A DNA stretch of 64,000 bases from Sulfitobacter litoralis (GTDB taxonomy: Bacteria; Pseudomonadota; Alphaproteobacteria; Rhodobacterales; Rhodobacteraceae). Position numbers and translations under genes: made by a program. Each line of letters opens with the position of its first letter. The first letter of the stretch is position 1. The notes below the pieces were generated by a model. It was not told where the DNA came from. It did no database searches and was given only the letters and a program-made list of their open reading frames with translations. The stretch lies in the NCBI RefSeq assembly GCF_900103185.1, contig NZ_FNJD01000002.1, positions 62,001 through 126,000 of the forward strand, read 5' to 3'. Below are positions 54,182 to 63,358 of this stretch, piece by piece.

Positions 54182-54753
54182 TGGTTGTTCTTAATAAAAT
54201 CTATACCCGCACCGGCGACAAAGGCGAAACCGCGTTGGGGAATGGGGACCGTGTGGCTAAACACGACCTGCGGGTCGAGGCATATGGCACATCCGACGAA
54301 TTGAACTGTTTTGTTGGTGTCGCGCGGCTTGAGGCGAAAGGCGAAACCGATGCCGCCTTATCGCGTATCCAGAACGACCTGTTCGACCTGGGCGCTGACC
54401 TGTGCCGCCCCGATATGGAAACGGATGCAGACGCCGAATACCCGCCTCTGCGCCTCGCGGCCGAGCAAGTCGACAGGCTTGAGCGTGAGATTGACGTGAT
54501 GAACGCTGATCTGTCGCCGCTGCGCAGCTTTATTCTGCCTGGCGGCACCGCACTTGCCGCACATTTGCACGTGTGCCGGACAGTTGCCCGCCGCGCCGAA
54601 CGGCTTGCGGTGCACTTGGCAGACAGAGATTCTATCAATCCCGCCACCGTCAAATATCTCAACCGGCTCAGCGATTGGTTTTTCGTCGCTGCCCGAGTGT
54701 CAAACAATGGCGGCAAAGACGATGTATTGTGGGTGCCGGGGGCAAATCGCTAA
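54181..54753 (+). CDS. Cob(I)alamin adenosyltransferase, PduO type
   Basis: 190 residues. Makes adenosylcobalamin, needed by methylmalonyl- and ethylmalonyl-CoA mutases. Family blocks: IYTRTGDKGETALGNGDRV (ATP loop) at 6-24, AYGTSDELNCFVG, LPGGTALAAHLHVCRTVARRAER with the R-R-A-E-R substrate site, and LNRLSDWFFVAAR. Coupled to the HIG1-like gene. In this window it fits with methylsuccinyl-CoA dehydrogenase, since the ethylmalonyl-CoA pathway uses two B12 mutases. Confidence 0.94.
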   Translation: MVVLNKIYTRTGDKGETALGNGDRVAKHDLRVEAYGTSDELNCFVGVARLEAKGETDAALSRIQNDLFDLGADLCRPDMETDADAEYPPLRLAAEQVDRLEREIDVMNADLSPLRSFILPGGTALAAHLHVCRTVARRAERLAVHLADRDSINPATVKYLNRLSDWFFVAARVSNNGGKDDVLWVPGANR

Positions 54754-54899
54754 AGCTGACAGTCAGGAACGCCGCGTCGAAAGACAATAAATTACTATTT
54801 TTGACTGTTTTGCATTCGATTGCTTCGTTACACCGACGAAGAGTTCACATGATCTGGGTCGTAATGGCTTTGATCGTCAACTGAGGAGAGAGAACGCTC

Positions 54900-55658
54900 A
54901 TGAAGGTACTGGTACCTGTAAAGCGCGTGATCGACTACAACGTGAAAGTACGCGTCAAAGCGGACGGCACGGGTGTTGATCTTGCCAACGTAAAGATGTC
55001 GATGAACCCGTTTGACGAGATTTCCGTCGAACAAGCGATCCGCATGAAAGAGGCCGGCCAGGTCGAAGAAGTTGTGGTCGTCTCCATCGGCGTGAAACAG
55101 GCGCAGGAAACGCTGCGCACGGCACTCGCAATGGGCGCAGATCGCGCCATTCTGATCGTCGCTGCAGATGATGTGCACAACGACATCGAGCCTCTGACCG
55201 TCGCGAAGATCTTGAAGGGTGTTGTCGACGAAGAGCAGCCGAACCTTGTGCTTTGTGGCAAGCAAGCGATCGACAATGATATGAATGCTACCGGCCAGAT
55301 GCTTTCCGCTCTGCTCGGTTGGTCGCAAGCAACATTCGCGTCCAAAGTCGACATCGATGGGGACAGCGCCGTTGTTACACGTGAAGTCGATGGCGGTTTG
55401 CAGACTATTAAGGTTTCCATGCCTACAGTTGTCACCGTGGACCTGCGTTTGAACGAACCACGCTATGCGTCGCTGCCTAACATCATGAAGGCTAAGAAAA
55501 AGCCTTTGGATGAGAAAACACCCGCCGATTATGGCGTTGAGGTTTCCAACAGTTTGGAGATCATCAAGACGGTTGAGCCGGCAGAGCGTGCTGCAGGCAT
55601 CAAGGTGGAGTCGGTTGACGAACTGGTTGCCAAACTTAAAGAAGCGGGGGCTGTATAA
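54900..55658 (+). CDS. etfB: Electron transfer flavoprotein beta subunit
   Basis: 252 residues. Takes electrons from acyl-CoA dehydrogenases and, with EtfA, passes them to ETF:ubiquinone oxidoreductase. [33 protein letters not shown], the AMP/ADP-binding [12 protein letters not shown], and [23 protein letters not shown] (recognition loop) are all present. AGGAGAGAG ribosome site. Its stop overlaps the etfA ATG (TAATG). Confidence 0.97.
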   Translation: MKVLVPVKRVIDYNVKVRVKADGTGVDLANVKMSMNPFDEISVEQAIRMKEAGQVEEVVVVSIGVKQAQETLRTALAMGADRAILIVAADDVHNDIEPLTVAKILKGVVDEEQPNLVLCGKQAIDNDMNATGQMLSALLGWSQATFASKVDIDGDSAVVTREVDGGLQTIKVSMPTVVTVDLRLNEPRYASLPNIMKAKKKPLDEKTPADYGVEVSNSLEIIKTVEPAERAAGIKVESVDELVAKLKEAGAV

Positions 55659-56584
55659 TGGCTGTTCTACTCCTTGCAGAAGTAACTGACGGCGAATTGG
55701 CGCTCGACGCGACATCGAAGGCCGTTTCCGCGGCCAAGATGTTGGGCGACGTCACTGTACTTTGCGCGGGCGGCTCTGCCGCAGCTGCGGGTGAAGCGGC
55801 CGCCAAGATCGACGGCGTTTCCAAGGTTTTGGTTGCTGAAGATGAAACACTCGGCCATCGCCTTGCGGAATCAACTGCAGCATTGATCGTATCTCTCGCC
55901 GATGGGTATGATCACATCGCGGCACCCGCGACGACAGACGCCAAAAACGTTATGCCACGCGTTGCAGCTTTGCTCGACGTGATGTTGCTGTCAGATGTGT
56001 CCGGTGTTGTAGATGCCGATACCTTTGAACGCCCGATCTATGCCGGTAACGCGATTCAAACCGTGAAGTCATCGGACGCGAAAAAAGTCATCACTTTCCG
56101 CACTACCACATTCGATGCGGCGGCTGGCGGCGGCTCTGCTTCAGTTGAAACCGTCTCTGCGGCGGCTGATCCTGGACTTTCTTCCTGGGTTGAAGATCAT
56201 GTCGCAGAAAGCGATCGGCCCGAGCTTACATCGGCTGGCGTTGTTGTTTCTGGCGGCCGTGGTGTCGGCTCCGAAGAAGACTTTGCTTTGATCGAAAAAC
56301 TGGCTGACAAACTGGGTGCCGCTGTAGGGGCATCGCGCGCCGCAGTTGATTCCGGTTACGCTCCGAATGACTGGCAGGTCGGGCAGACCGGCAAAGTCGT
56401 CGCACCCGAGCTGTATGTCGCAGTTGGCATTTCCGGTGCGATCCAGCATTTGGCGGGTATGAAAGACAGCAAGATCATCGTCGCCATCAACAAAGACGAA
56501 GAAGCACCAATCTTTCAGGTTGCTGATTATGGTTTGGTCGCTGATCTGTTTGAAGCGGTTCCGGAACTTATTGAAAAACTGTAA
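55658..56584 (+). CDS. etfA: Electron transfer flavoprotein alpha subunit
   Basis: 308 residues. The C-terminal FAD domain carries [67 protein letters not shown] and [19 protein letters not shown]-terminal half (about 1-190) is the shared alpha/beta unit. A strong terminator follows. The likely local users of ETF are the methylsuccinyl-CoA dehydrogenase at 37.6-39.3 kb and beta-oxidation enzymes. Confidence 0.97.
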   Translation: MAVLLLAEVTDGELALDATSKAVSAAKMLGDVTVLCAGGSAAAAGEAAAKIDGVSKVLVAEDETLGHRLAESTAALIVSLADGYDHIAAPATTDAKNVMPRVAALLDVMLLSDVSGVVDADTFERPIYAGNAIQTVKSSDAKKVITFRTTTFDAAAGGGSASVETVSAAADPGLSSWVEDHVAESDRPELTSAGVVVSGGRGVGSEEDFALIEKLADKLGAAVGASRAAVDSGYAPNDWQVGQTGKVVAPELYVAVGISGAIQHLAGMKDSKIIVAINKDEEAPIFQVADYGLVADLFEAVPELIEKL

Positions 56585-56604
56585 TCCTTCCGGATTATGA
56601 ACTA

Positions 56605-56636
56605 AAAGGTCCGCCTATTTTGGCGGGCCTTTTTTT
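56605..56636 (+). terminator. Terminator of etfBA
   Basis: AAAGGTCCGCC and GGCGGGCCTTT pair over 11 bp (one G-U) with a short loop, then seven T residues, 20 bases past etfA. Confidence 0.93.
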
Positions 56637-57492
56637 ATGCAAAGCGTCGTACTGCTGGCACCAGAATATCTGCAATTTCACGGTGTGCTCGAACGCCAGC
56701 CAGTTGGGTCGCCTGTTTTCTCTCCTCTTTCGGAAAGACCATGCCCGTTGTGCCCTCAGAGACGGCATGCGGTGATGGTGAAACCTGAATCAGCTTTGCA
56801 GCCATGGGTTCAACCTGTTCAATCATCCTGCGTGTCACAAATAGGGGGGCGGACCCGATGGCGGGATCGTTCGTTGGTACCTCGTCATGGGCACTCAGCC
56901 ATAGCAGAACGCAAGGTCCGGTCATGCGCCCAATAAGGTGCCTCATGCGTGCGACCCAGGCTTCCTGCAATTCATTAACCACAAGTTCAAAACGTGTGTT
57001 CGACACTGTCCATAGTGCGTTCAAAAGGTGGCGGGTAAAATGAAACTCCGCAAAATCGACTTCTGGATAGATCGAGCAAAGGAGTTCAGACGGGGCTATA
57101 AAACGGTCGTTTCGTCGGGGGTGAACCGAATAGTATCGGTTGGTCATATTATGCGCATCCATGATCTGCACTACAGTGACCTGTGCTGCGCTGGCGAGAC
57201 GCATGATCTCGTCGTCGCGAATAAATACGTCAACACCGGCGCTTGGGGTGCCAAGATTCACGCAAGGCAAAGCCACCTGACGTTCGACAAGCGTCGGAAA
57301 CGGCAGCGCTATATAACGGCCAAAGGTATTCGCCCCCCCCATAAAGGCCACGTAGGGGACCGAGGTATTCCGGCGCGGTCCCCTAAATTTGAGCTTCGAC
57401 CCGCCATAGCGACACAACGCATAGTCAAGCCCCCCCAGCTTCCTTATTTCGCAACTCATAGCTAACGCCCTATGCCAACTCATTCTGGGCAT
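56635..57492 (-). CDS. DUF6473-like protein
   Basis: 285 residues, no signal peptide. The N-terminal block YALCRYGGSKLKFRGPRR followed by PYVAFMGGANTFGRYIALPFPTLVE resembles a Rhodobacterales family (DUF6473), in which a Gly-Gly-Ser/Thr-Tyr/Phe-Gly motif suggests an SGNH-hydrolase-like fold; here GANTFGR replaces the Ser motif. LLWLSAHDEVPTND holds a conserved Asp/His-like pair. No function known to me. Two starts are reasonable: 57492, with AAGG ahead, or an ATG 11 codons in. It converges with etfA and diverges from the dehydrogenase gene. Confidence 0.7.
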   Translation of the reverse strand: MPRMSWHRALAMSCEIRKLGGLDYALCRYGGSKLKFRGPRRNTSVPYVAFMGGANTFGRYIALPFPTLVERQVALPCVNLGTPSAGVDVFIRDDEIMRLASAAQVTVVQIMDAHNMTNRYYSVHPRRNDRFIAPSELLCSIYPEVDFAEFHFTRHLLNALWTVSNTRFELVVNELQEAWVARMRHLIGRMTGPCVLLWLSAHDEVPTNDPAIGSAPLFVTRRMIEQVEPMAAKLIQVSPSPHAVSEGTTGMVFPKEERKQATQLAGVRAHREIADILVPAVRRFA

Positions 57493-57617
57493 AGGATGGC
57501 CTTAAGTATTTTCGATTCCCTTAAAGTTCGGATTTATGAAAAGCTGTCATGAATTCCGGCCCTTGCGGCTGCTACCCCGCCCGCTTTATGCTGCAGCGAA
57601 ACAAGAGGGGACAGCGC

Positions 57618-58493
57618 ATGGATATCCAGACAATAGGCATCGTCGGCGCGGGCCAGATGGGCAATGGCATTGCCCATGTAATGGCTTTGGCAGGCTATGA
57701 CGTTCTGCTGACTGACGTGAGCGCAGAGGCCCTGCAAAAGGCTGTTGATACGATCACCGGTAATCTGGACCGGCAGGTCGGGCGGGGGAAAGTGTCAGAA
57801 GCCGACCGTGACGCAACCTTGAAAAGAATCGTTACAACACAGGCGCTTGCTGATTTAGGGCAAAGTGATCTTGTGATCGAAGCGGCGACCGAACGTGAAA
57901 CAGTCAAACAAGCGATCTTCGAAGATCTGATCCCCCACCTCAAGCCGACGACAATCCTAACGTCGAACACGTCCTCGATTTCAATCACGAGACTGGCAAG
58001 CCGAACCGACCGCCCCGAAAAATTCATGGGTTTCCATTTCATGAACCCGGTTCCGGTGATGCAGCTTGTCGAGCTTATCCGTGGGATCGCGACGGATAAA
58101 GAAACGTTTGCGGCTTGCCGTGCTGTCGTTGAAAAATTAGGAAAAACGGCGGCATCGGCCGAAGATTTTCCGGCATTTATCGTAAATCGTATCTTGATGC
58201 CGATGATCAACGAAGCTGTTTATACGCTTTATGAGGGGGTGGGGTCGGTCGAGTCGATTGACAGCTCCTTGAAGCTTGGCGCGAACCACCCAATGGGCCC
58301 GCTAGAGCTTGCCGATTTCATCGGACTGGACACCTGTCTGGCCATTATGAACGTGTTGCATGACGGTCTGGCTGATACGAAATATCGCCCTTGTCCCTTG
58401 CTTACCAAATATGTTGAAGCTGGATGGTTGGGGCGCAAATCGCAAAGAGGCTTTTATGACTATCGCGGTGATGTCCCTGTTCCCACACGGTAA
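57618..58493 (+). CDS. 3-hydroxybutyryl-CoA dehydrogenase
   Basis: 291 residues from the ATG with a GAGGGG site (MDIQTIGIVGAGQMG); the longer frame upstream is not family-like. NAD loop GAGQMGNGIAHV, the catalytic His in FMGFHFMNPVPVMQLVE, the SNTSS segment and GFIVNR-type AFIVNRILMPMINEA are present, and the C-terminal domain contains NHPMGPLELADFIGLD. It works in fatty-acid, PHB or butanoyl metabolism and interacts with ETF-linked dehydrogenases by pathway. Monocistronic. Confidence 0.93.
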   Translation: MDIQTIGIVGAGQMGNGIAHVMALAGYDVLLTDVSAEALQKAVDTITGNLDRQVGRGKVSEADRDATLKRIVTTQALADLGQSDLVIEAATERETVKQAIFEDLIPHLKPTTILTSNTSSISITRLASRTDRPEKFMGFHFMNPVPVMQLVELIRGIATDKETFAACRAVVEKLGKTAASAEDFPAFIVNRILMPMINEAVYTLYEGVGSVESIDSSLKLGANHPMGPLELADFIGLDTCLAIMNVLHDGLADTKYRPCPLLTKYVEAGWLGRKSQRGFYDYRGDVPVPTR

Positions 58494-58759
58494 TTTCCTC
58501 ACGGACGCAATGCGCCAGATTTGTTCACCGAACGGCACCCTGGTGAGGTGAAGGCGATTTTTGACAGTATCGTACTACCATAGTGAAACGGCTTGGAATT
58601 ATAACCGACAGGTCCGCGGGAGCTTTTGACGAAGCGAAGAACATTCTTAAAACGCCTCAGTAGGCGCCCCGGGGAGTACCCGTGAGCATTCTGCCGTATC
58701 AATTTTGTATTATCTTGCCGTAGGGGCCGCGTTGGAAGTGGCCGGTCGCAGGACATTGG
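58494..58759. other. Gene-free gap between the dehydrogenase and the P450
   Basis: A 266-bp convergent gap. I see no open frame with a ribosome site, no terminator with a T-run and no clear repeat. One TTGACA (58561-58566) lacks a good -10 partner. Possibly remnant sequence; nothing further can be supported. Confidence 0.4.
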
Positions 58760-60109
58760 TTAAACGGGCGTTGCTATTAACCAGACGCCGCCCTCGGGAC
58801 GCAGTGTCAATATCATAACCGGCTCAGGATCTTTGCCGCCGACTGGGGCGAAACGGAAACGTGATAGCAATGTTGCAAGGATGATCACGGCTTCCTGCTG
58901 CGCGAAGGAGGCCCCGATACAAATTCGCGGACCGTCGCCAAAAGGGAGATAGGCGTAGCGATCGATTGCCTTGCGATTGCGGAACCGGTCAGGGTCAAAA
59001 GCATCAGGGTTTTCCCATAGCAGCCGATGGCGACCAAGTGCGTAGATCGGAATCATCACCGTATCGCCTGGCTTGACCTCCCTGTGGCTCAGAATGTCGT
59101 GCTTTTGTGCCGTACGTGATATGATGCCGGCTGGCGGATACAGGCGGAGCGTTTCGTCGATAATCTGACGGATATAGGGCAGATGTTCGACATCCGTGCC
59201 GGTTGCCGCACGTCCTGCCAAGACACTCTGGGCTTCGGCGCGGGCTTTGTCCTGAACCTTTTGATCGAACCCGACCAGATACAGTGCCCATGACAAGGTG
59301 AGCGCGGTCGTCTCGTGTCCGGCGACGATAAACGTCAGTAAGTTGTCCCGTAGCTCTGCCGTATTCATTTGGCGTTTGGTCTCGGGATCGACACCGCCAA
59401 GCAGCAGGTCCAGCAGGTCCGGCATCTTGCTAGTACCACGCTGCGCGCGCGCGCGTATGGCGTCATCGGCAATCCGCTTCATGTCCCGAAGAGCGCGACC
59501 AGACATCGCGCGCCCAGGCCGCGGTAGCCAATCGGGGAACCCGAGAATGTCGAACAGGCTGATTTTTCCAGCTTCTGCGATGTAGGCATCTATCGCCCGA
59601 TGAACGGCACCACGGTCGAAACCATCACCACCGGAAAATGTTACGTCCGAAATCACATCAAACGTCGTCGTCACCATCTCGTCCAGCAGGTTTATGGCTG
59701 CTGGTCCGGCGGAAGAAATCCGATCAGCTGAACGCTCCGCCGCTGCAGTCATAATTGGCGCCAAGTTTAACATATTTCGATGGGAAAAGGCGGGTGCCAC
59801 TGCGCGGCGTTGCCACCGCCACTGTGCGCCCTCTGCGATGAACAGCGAATCCCCAATGGCCGGACGTAACAGGTTCTTTGTCACTTGCGACTTGGGATAG
59901 TCATCCACCCGATCAAGCAACATTTCGCGAATAGCAGTAGGGTCCATCACCATGTGCCAGCGTTTGCCCATTTTCCCCGATACCATAGGCTGTTTGACAG
60001 CAAGCTCCGGAATAATGCTCAACACGTTGCGACGCGCCATCGCGAGGCTGCGAAGCAGGCCTACGGGACGGTTAATCAAAGCCACACGGGCGGGCAGGGG
60101 ACGATCCAT
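58760..60109 (-). CDS. Cytochrome P450
   Basis: 449 residues from the ATG that has a GAGGAG site (MDRPLPARVALINRP). Heme-thiolate Cys in FGDGPRICIGASFAQQEA (about residue 395), the I-helix oxygen-binding AGHETTALTLSW near 270, and ExxR at ETLRLYPP. The sequence (FDPDRF, IYALGRHRLLWENPDAF) is of the class B, CYP family-4/102-like or alkane-type, soluble without a membrane anchor. Redox partners (ferredoxin, reductase) are not adjacent, so electrons must come from elsewhere. Substrate unknown; fatty acids or terpenes are plausible. Alone on its strand. Confidence 0.92.
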   Translation of the reverse strand: MDRPLPARVALINRPVGLLRSLAMARRNVLSIIPELAVKQPMVSGKMGKRWHMVMDPTAIREMLLDRVDDYPKSQVTKNLLRPAIGDSLFIAEGAQWRWQRRAVAPAFSHRNMLNLAPIMTAAAERSADRISSAGPAAINLLDEMVTTTFDVISDVTFSGGDGFDRGAVHRAIDAYIAEAGKISLFDILGFPDWLPRPGRAMSGRALRDMKRIADDAIRARAQRGTSKMPDLLDLLLGGVDPETKRQMNTAELRDNLLTFIVAGHETTALTLSWALYLVGFDQKVQDKARAEAQSVLAGRAATGTDVEHLPYIRQIIDETLRLYPPAGIISRTAQKHDILSHREVKPGDTVMIPIYALGRHRLLWENPDAFDPDRFRNRKAIDRYAYLPFGDGPRICIGASFAQQEAVIILATLLSRFRFAPVGGKDPEPVMILTLRPEGGVWLIATPV

Positions 60110-60236
60110 GATATTGCTCCTCGGACAGGCGATCACACCGTAGCACGCAAAGCAGCCCCTGCCACTGTGGCAAACGTTGAACCTGAACCAGCCTTAGGGT
60201 ATCGCAGAAGGCATGAATGCGCCGAGGAGGCTTGAA

Positions 60237-60836
60237 GTGGTTCGAATTTTATCAGCTTTGATCAGTATTGTTGTTCTTACGGCGTGTAACGGGGCGTCTG
60301 ATCTCGACAAGCCGGCAGTGCCGCTGGGAGATTTCAACCTGTATCATAATATTGTCGTCGCACCGAAGGTGCAGAAGCTGCCGATCAGCCGCGAAGTCAG
60401 CAAAGATGTTCTGACCACAGCCATCAAAGATGCCATTGCTGAACGGTTTGACCGATACGACGGGACGCGAAACTATCATTTCGGCGTCAGTGTTGAGGGG
60501 TATGTTTTGGCACCTCCTGGTATTCCGCTTGTACTTGCGCCCAAGTCGATCATGATTCTGAACCTCACCGTCTGGGATGACGCCGCAGGTAAGAAGCTCA
60601 CCGACGAGCCGCATCAGATCACCGTGTTCGAATCTTTGGATCAGGGCCCTATCGTCGGGTCAGGCTATACCAAGACTGCTGAAGAGCAGCTTAAGAACCT
60701 CAGCCAGAATGCGGCAAAGTCGATCGAAAATTATTTGGTCAAGCAAAATAAGGCCGAAGGATGGTTCGAGCGGCCTGCAGATGCGATCATCAAACGGGCT
60801 GAAGTCGCCTCTACGCCGGCAGTAACTGAAAACTAG
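60237..60836 (+). CDS. Putative outer-membrane lipoprotein (DUF6778-like)
   Basis: 199 residues starting at a GTG with GAGGAGG six bases upstream; the ATG 24 bases earlier would place that site within the coding frame. Signal peptide MVRILSALISIVVLTAC, lipobox LTAC with Cys near residue 17. Mature part includes LGDFNLYHNIVVAPKVQKLPISREV, SVEGYVLAPPGIPLVLAPKSIMILNLTVWDD, and a helical C-terminus. I think it belongs to a small Rhodobacterales lipoprotein family, but the name is uncertain. Divergent from the P450 gene by 127 bp. Confidence 0.78.
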   Translation: MVRILSALISIVVLTACNGASDLDKPAVPLGDFNLYHNIVVAPKVQKLPISREVSKDVLTTAIKDAIAERFDRYDGTRNYHFGVSVEGYVLAPPGIPLVLAPKSIMILNLTVWDDAAGKKLTDEPHQITVFESLDQGPIVGSGYTKTAEEQLKNLSQNAAKSIENYLVKQNKAEGWFERPADAIIKRAEVASTPAVTEN

Positions 60837-60881
60837 CGCGCATTTACATGAATTCTCGGGGGGTGTTTGGCCAACAGGTGC

Positions 60882-60910
60882 TTGATTTTATGCGCCAGAC
60901 CCAATACATC
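60882..60910 (+). promoter_or_regulatory. Possible tuf promoter
   Basis: TTGATT (60882-60887) and TACATC (60905-60910) with 17-base spacing, 59 bases before tuf. The inverted repeat at 60895-60935 overlaps the -10 box. Confidence 0.35.
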
Positions 60911-60935
60911 GCCCGCCAGATAGGTTTGGGTCTGG
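60895..60935. repeat. 10-bp inverted repeat ahead of tuf
   Basis: CCAGACCCAA and TTGGGTCTGG match perfectly around a 21-base spacer, ending 33 bases before the tuf ATG. It overlaps the candidate promoter, so it may be a DNA site, or a leader hairpin if transcription starts further upstream. Confidence 0.6.
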
Positions 60936-60968
60936 TTTCAGGCCCTCGTTAATATAAAGGGCTGCACC

Positions 60969-62144
60969 ATGGCTAAGGCAAAGTTTGAACGTAATAAACC
61001 ACACGTTAACATCGGTACCATTGGTCACGTTGACCACGGTAAAACGACGTTGACCGCTGCGATCACGAAATACTTCGGCGACTTCCGCGCCTATGACCAA
61101 ATCGATGGCGCGCCCGAAGAAAAAGCACGCGGTATCACTATTTCGACCGCTCACGTTGAATATGAAACCGAAGCACGTCACTACGCCCACGTCGACTGCC
61201 CCGGCCACGCTGACTATGTGAAAAACATGATCACCGGTGCGGCTCAGATGGACGGCGCGATCTTGGTTGTGAACGCGGCTGATGGCCCCATGCCACAAAC
61301 CCGCGAGCACATCTTGCTGGGCCGCCAGGTTGGTATTCCAACCATGGTCGTCTACATGAACAAAGTTGACCAGGTTGACGACGAAGAGCTGCTGGAATTG
61401 GTGGAAATGGAAATCCGCGAATTGCTGTCTTCCTACGACTACCCAGGCGACGACATGCCTGTGATCCCTGGCTCCGCTCTGGCAGCTATGGAAGGTCGCG
61501 ATGAGGAAATCGGCGAGAAATCCATCCGCGCGCTGATGGCCGCTGTTGACGAATACATCCCGACACCAGCACGCGCTGTTGACCAGCCGTTCCTGATGCC
61601 AGTGGAAGACGTGTTCTCGATCTCCGGTCGTGGTACAGTTGTGACGGGCCGTGTTGAGCGTGGCGTGATCAACGTTGGCGACGAAATCGAAATCGTTGGC
61701 ATCCGCGACACCAAGAAAACCACCTGTACCGGCGTTGAAATGTTCCGCAAACTGCTGGACCGCGGTGAAGCTGGCGACAACATCGGTGCGCTGCTGCGCG
61801 GCGTTGACCGTGAAGGCGTTGAGCGTGGTCAGGTTCTGTGTAAGCCAGGTTCGGTTAAGCCGCACACCAAGTTCACAGCCGAAGCCTATATCCTCACCAA
61901 GGAAGAGGGTGGCCGTCACACGCCGTTCTTCGCGAACTACCGTCCACAGTTCTACTTCCGGACAACAGACGTCACCGGTACCGTTCAGCTGCCAGAAGGC
62001 ACTGAAATGGTTATGCCCGGCGACAACCTGCAGTTCGACGTTGAGCTGATCGCCCCCATCGCGATGGAAGACGGTCTGCGTTTCGCGATCCGCGAAGGCG
62101 GCCGCACCGTTGGCGCGGGCGTTGTTTCCAAGATCAACGAATAA
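60969..62144 (+). CDS. tuf: Elongation factor Tu
   Basis: 391 residues; delivers aminoacyl-tRNA to the ribosome. GTP motifs [10 protein letters not shown], the switch [16 protein letters not shown] and NKVDQVDD are complete, and the domain 2/3 sequence is regular ([38 protein letters not shown]). Codon use is strongly biased as in other highly expressed genes. In many Rhodobacterales there are two tuf copies; only one is in the window. Precedes the S10 operon with one small membrane gene between. Confidence 0.98.
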   Translation: MAKAKFERNKPHVNIGTIGHVDHGKTTLTAAITKYFGDFRAYDQIDGAPEEKARGITISTAHVEYETEARHYAHVDCPGHADYVKNMITGAAQMDGAILVVNAADGPMPQTREHILLGRQVGIPTMVVYMNKVDQVDDEELLELVEMEIRELLSSYDYPGDDMPVIPGSALAAMEGRDEEIGEKSIRALMAAVDEYIPTPARAVDQPFLMPVEDVFSISGRGTVVTGRVERGVINVGDEIEIVGIRDTKKTTCTGVEMFRKLLDRGEAGDNIGALLRGVDREGVERGQVLCKPGSVKPHTKFTAEAYILTKEEGGRHTPFFANYRPQFYFRTTDVTGTVQLPEGTEMVMPGDNLQFDVELIAPIAMEDGLRFAIREGGRTVGAGVVSKINE

Positions 62145-62150
62145 GCCAAT

Positions 62151-62168
62151 CAGCGGGTTACCCCGCTG
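62151..62168 (+). repeat. Short hairpin right after tuf
   Basis: CAGCGGG and CCCGCTG around TTAC, six bases past the stop codon, in front of the main terminator; likely protects the 3' end of the mRNA. Confidence 0.55.
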
Positions 62169-62183
62169 ACAGCTGACAAAACG

Positions 62184-62215
62184 AAGGCCGCTCCTGCAAG
62201 GGGGCGGCCTTTTTT
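62184..62215 (+). terminator. Terminator of tuf
   Basis: AAGGCCGCTCC pairs with GGGGCGGCCTT (one G-U) and runs into a T stretch, about 40 bases past the tuf stop. Confidence 0.92.
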
Positions 62216-62280
62216 GCGGGCGACCTGCGGCCAAGCTGTATTGTGTCGCATAGAGATCTTTACCCTAGGAAGAGGCAGCC

Positions 62281-62814
62281 ATGATGTTTCCCAGCTCTGA
62301 TGCCAGCAGCGCTGCGCACCGCCGGCAGTATTTTCAGATCGCACTGGAAGAGGCGCAGGCCACGGTGCGGGGTTATGATACAAAAGCTCAAATTGTCGGT
62401 ATCGGATATACATTTACTCTGAACATCGTTGCGGCGGTTGTGGGTGGCTTGCCCGGCGCTGACCAGTCCGGGATCATGTACGTACTGGTCTTCTGGTCCG
62501 TGGTCATGGCCCCGCTGTTTCTATTTGGCTATGTGCTTTACCCATCGCGGCGATCTGTTTCGAAGGTGCCGGACGGCGGAGCTGCAGGCGTGTGTCGCGC
62601 GCTTTATGTCCAGACCTCGCGTTATCCCACGGTCGAATCGCTTAGGTCCGCCGTGGCCGAGGTGGATTGGGAAGACGAGCTCGCTTATGAGCTGTTGATG
62701 GTGTCCAAACTACGCGAGCAAAAACGCGCGCGCTTTATTGTTGCGCTCGTTGCGACAGTCCTGTCGTTTATCGTGCTTGCGCTGCGCCATATTTGGCCTT
62801 TTTTCCTACTTTGA
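62281..62814 (+). CDS. Two-to-three-span membrane protein resembling the Pycsar effector PycTM (DUF5706-like)
   Basis: 177 residues. Residues 14-40 form an amphipathic helix ending in RGYDTKAQIVGIGYTFTLN, a D-x-K motif entering the first span (about 40-56); the second span (68-90) ends with LFGYVLYP, and a cytoplasmic segment (TVESLRSAVAEVDWEDELAYELLMVSKLREQKR) leads to a last span at 152-170. This layout, with aD-KA at span one, a Tyr-Pro after span two and a W/EDE-R-K helix before span three, is that of PycTM/DUF5706 effectors. No cyclase gene adjoins. The match is by eye; it could be an unrelated small membrane protein of the tuf region. Confidence 0.6.
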   Translation: MMFPSSDASSAAHRRQYFQIALEEAQATVRGYDTKAQIVGIGYTFTLNIVAAVVGGLPGADQSGIMYVLVFWSVVMAPLFLFGYVLYPSRRSVSKVPDGGAAGVCRALYVQTSRYPTVESLRSAVAEVDWEDELAYELLMVSKLREQKRARFIVALVATVLSFIVLALRHIWPFFLL

Positions 62815-62871
62815 CGATCACCCTAGGCCATGCGAACAGGGCGGATTTGCGCGAAACGTCTGATTCACCCC

Positions 62872-62900
62872 TTGCCACATGGCGTGACCTGACCTATAGA
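62872..62900 (+). promoter_or_regulatory. Likely sigma-70 promoter of the S10 operon
   Basis: TTGCCA (62872-62877) and TATAGA (62895-62900) with 17-base spacing, about 120 bases before rpsJ. Good boxes, correct spacing and position. Confidence 0.6.
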
Positions 62901-62913
62901 GCGCAAGTCTCAG

Positions 62914-62937
62914 CGGGGTGCGTTTTTACGCGCCCCG
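62914..62937 (+). promoter_or_regulatory. Terminator-like hairpin in the S10 operon leader
   Basis: CGGGGTGCGT pairs with ACGCGCCCCG (one G-U) around TTTT, followed by TTTGATTT. It begins a few bases after the predicted transcription start, so it could attenuate or stabilise the leader of this ribosomal-protein mRNA. Confidence 0.5.
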
Positions 62938-63022
62938 TTTGATTTACGACAAAACGCAATGAAGGGCCGTGATGAGGCGTCTCTTCCTCTTCGTTTCTAC
63001 TCCCAATGAGGGATGATGACAT

Positions 63023-63340
63023 ATGGCACAAAGCCAAAACATCCGCATCCGTTTGAAGGCGTTCGATTACCGTGTGCTGGATGCGTCCACACAAGAAATC
63101 GTCAACACCGCCAAGCGTACCGGTGCATCTGTTCGCGGCCCAATTCCGCTGCCGAACAAGATCGAGAAATTCACTGTTCTGCGTGGCCCACACGTTGACA
63201 AGAAATCCCGTGACCAGTTCGAAATCCGCACGCACAAGCGTCTGCTGGATATCGTTGATCCGACCCCCCAGACCGTGGACGCGCTGATGAAGCTCGACCT
63301 GGCCGCTGGTGTGGACGTCGAGATCAAGCTGCAGTCATAA
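63023..63340 (+). CDS. rpsJ: 30S ribosomal protein S10
   Basis: 105 residues, also NusE in transcription antitermination. [20 protein letters not shown], the [35 protein letters not shown] loop and C-terminal VDIKLQS-like VEIKLQS are complete. First gene of the S10 operon. Spaced 18 bases from rplC. Confidence 0.98.
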   Translation: MAQSQNIRIRLKAFDYRVLDASTQEIVNTAKRTGASVRGPIPLPNKIEKFTVLRGPHVDKKSRDQFEIRTHKRLLDIVDPTPQTVDALMKLDLAAGVDVEIKLQS

Positions 63341-63358
63341 GCGTAGGAGGGTAATATT

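Noticed and set aside
54849-54884. A 12-codon frame before etfB
   Set aside because: Overlaps the leader; too short and no ribosome site.
54828-55715. A 295-codon minus-strand frame opposite etfB
   Set aside because: Antisense shadow of an unmistakable etfB.
58494-58759. Possible gene remnant between the dehydrogenase and the P450
   Set aside because: Short readable stretches exist in several frames, but none resembles a known protein.
60888-62234. A 448-codon open frame on the minus strand opposite tuf
   Set aside because: It mirrors the strongly biased codon pattern of tuf, has no ribosome site, and its translation resembles no family; an antisense artefact.
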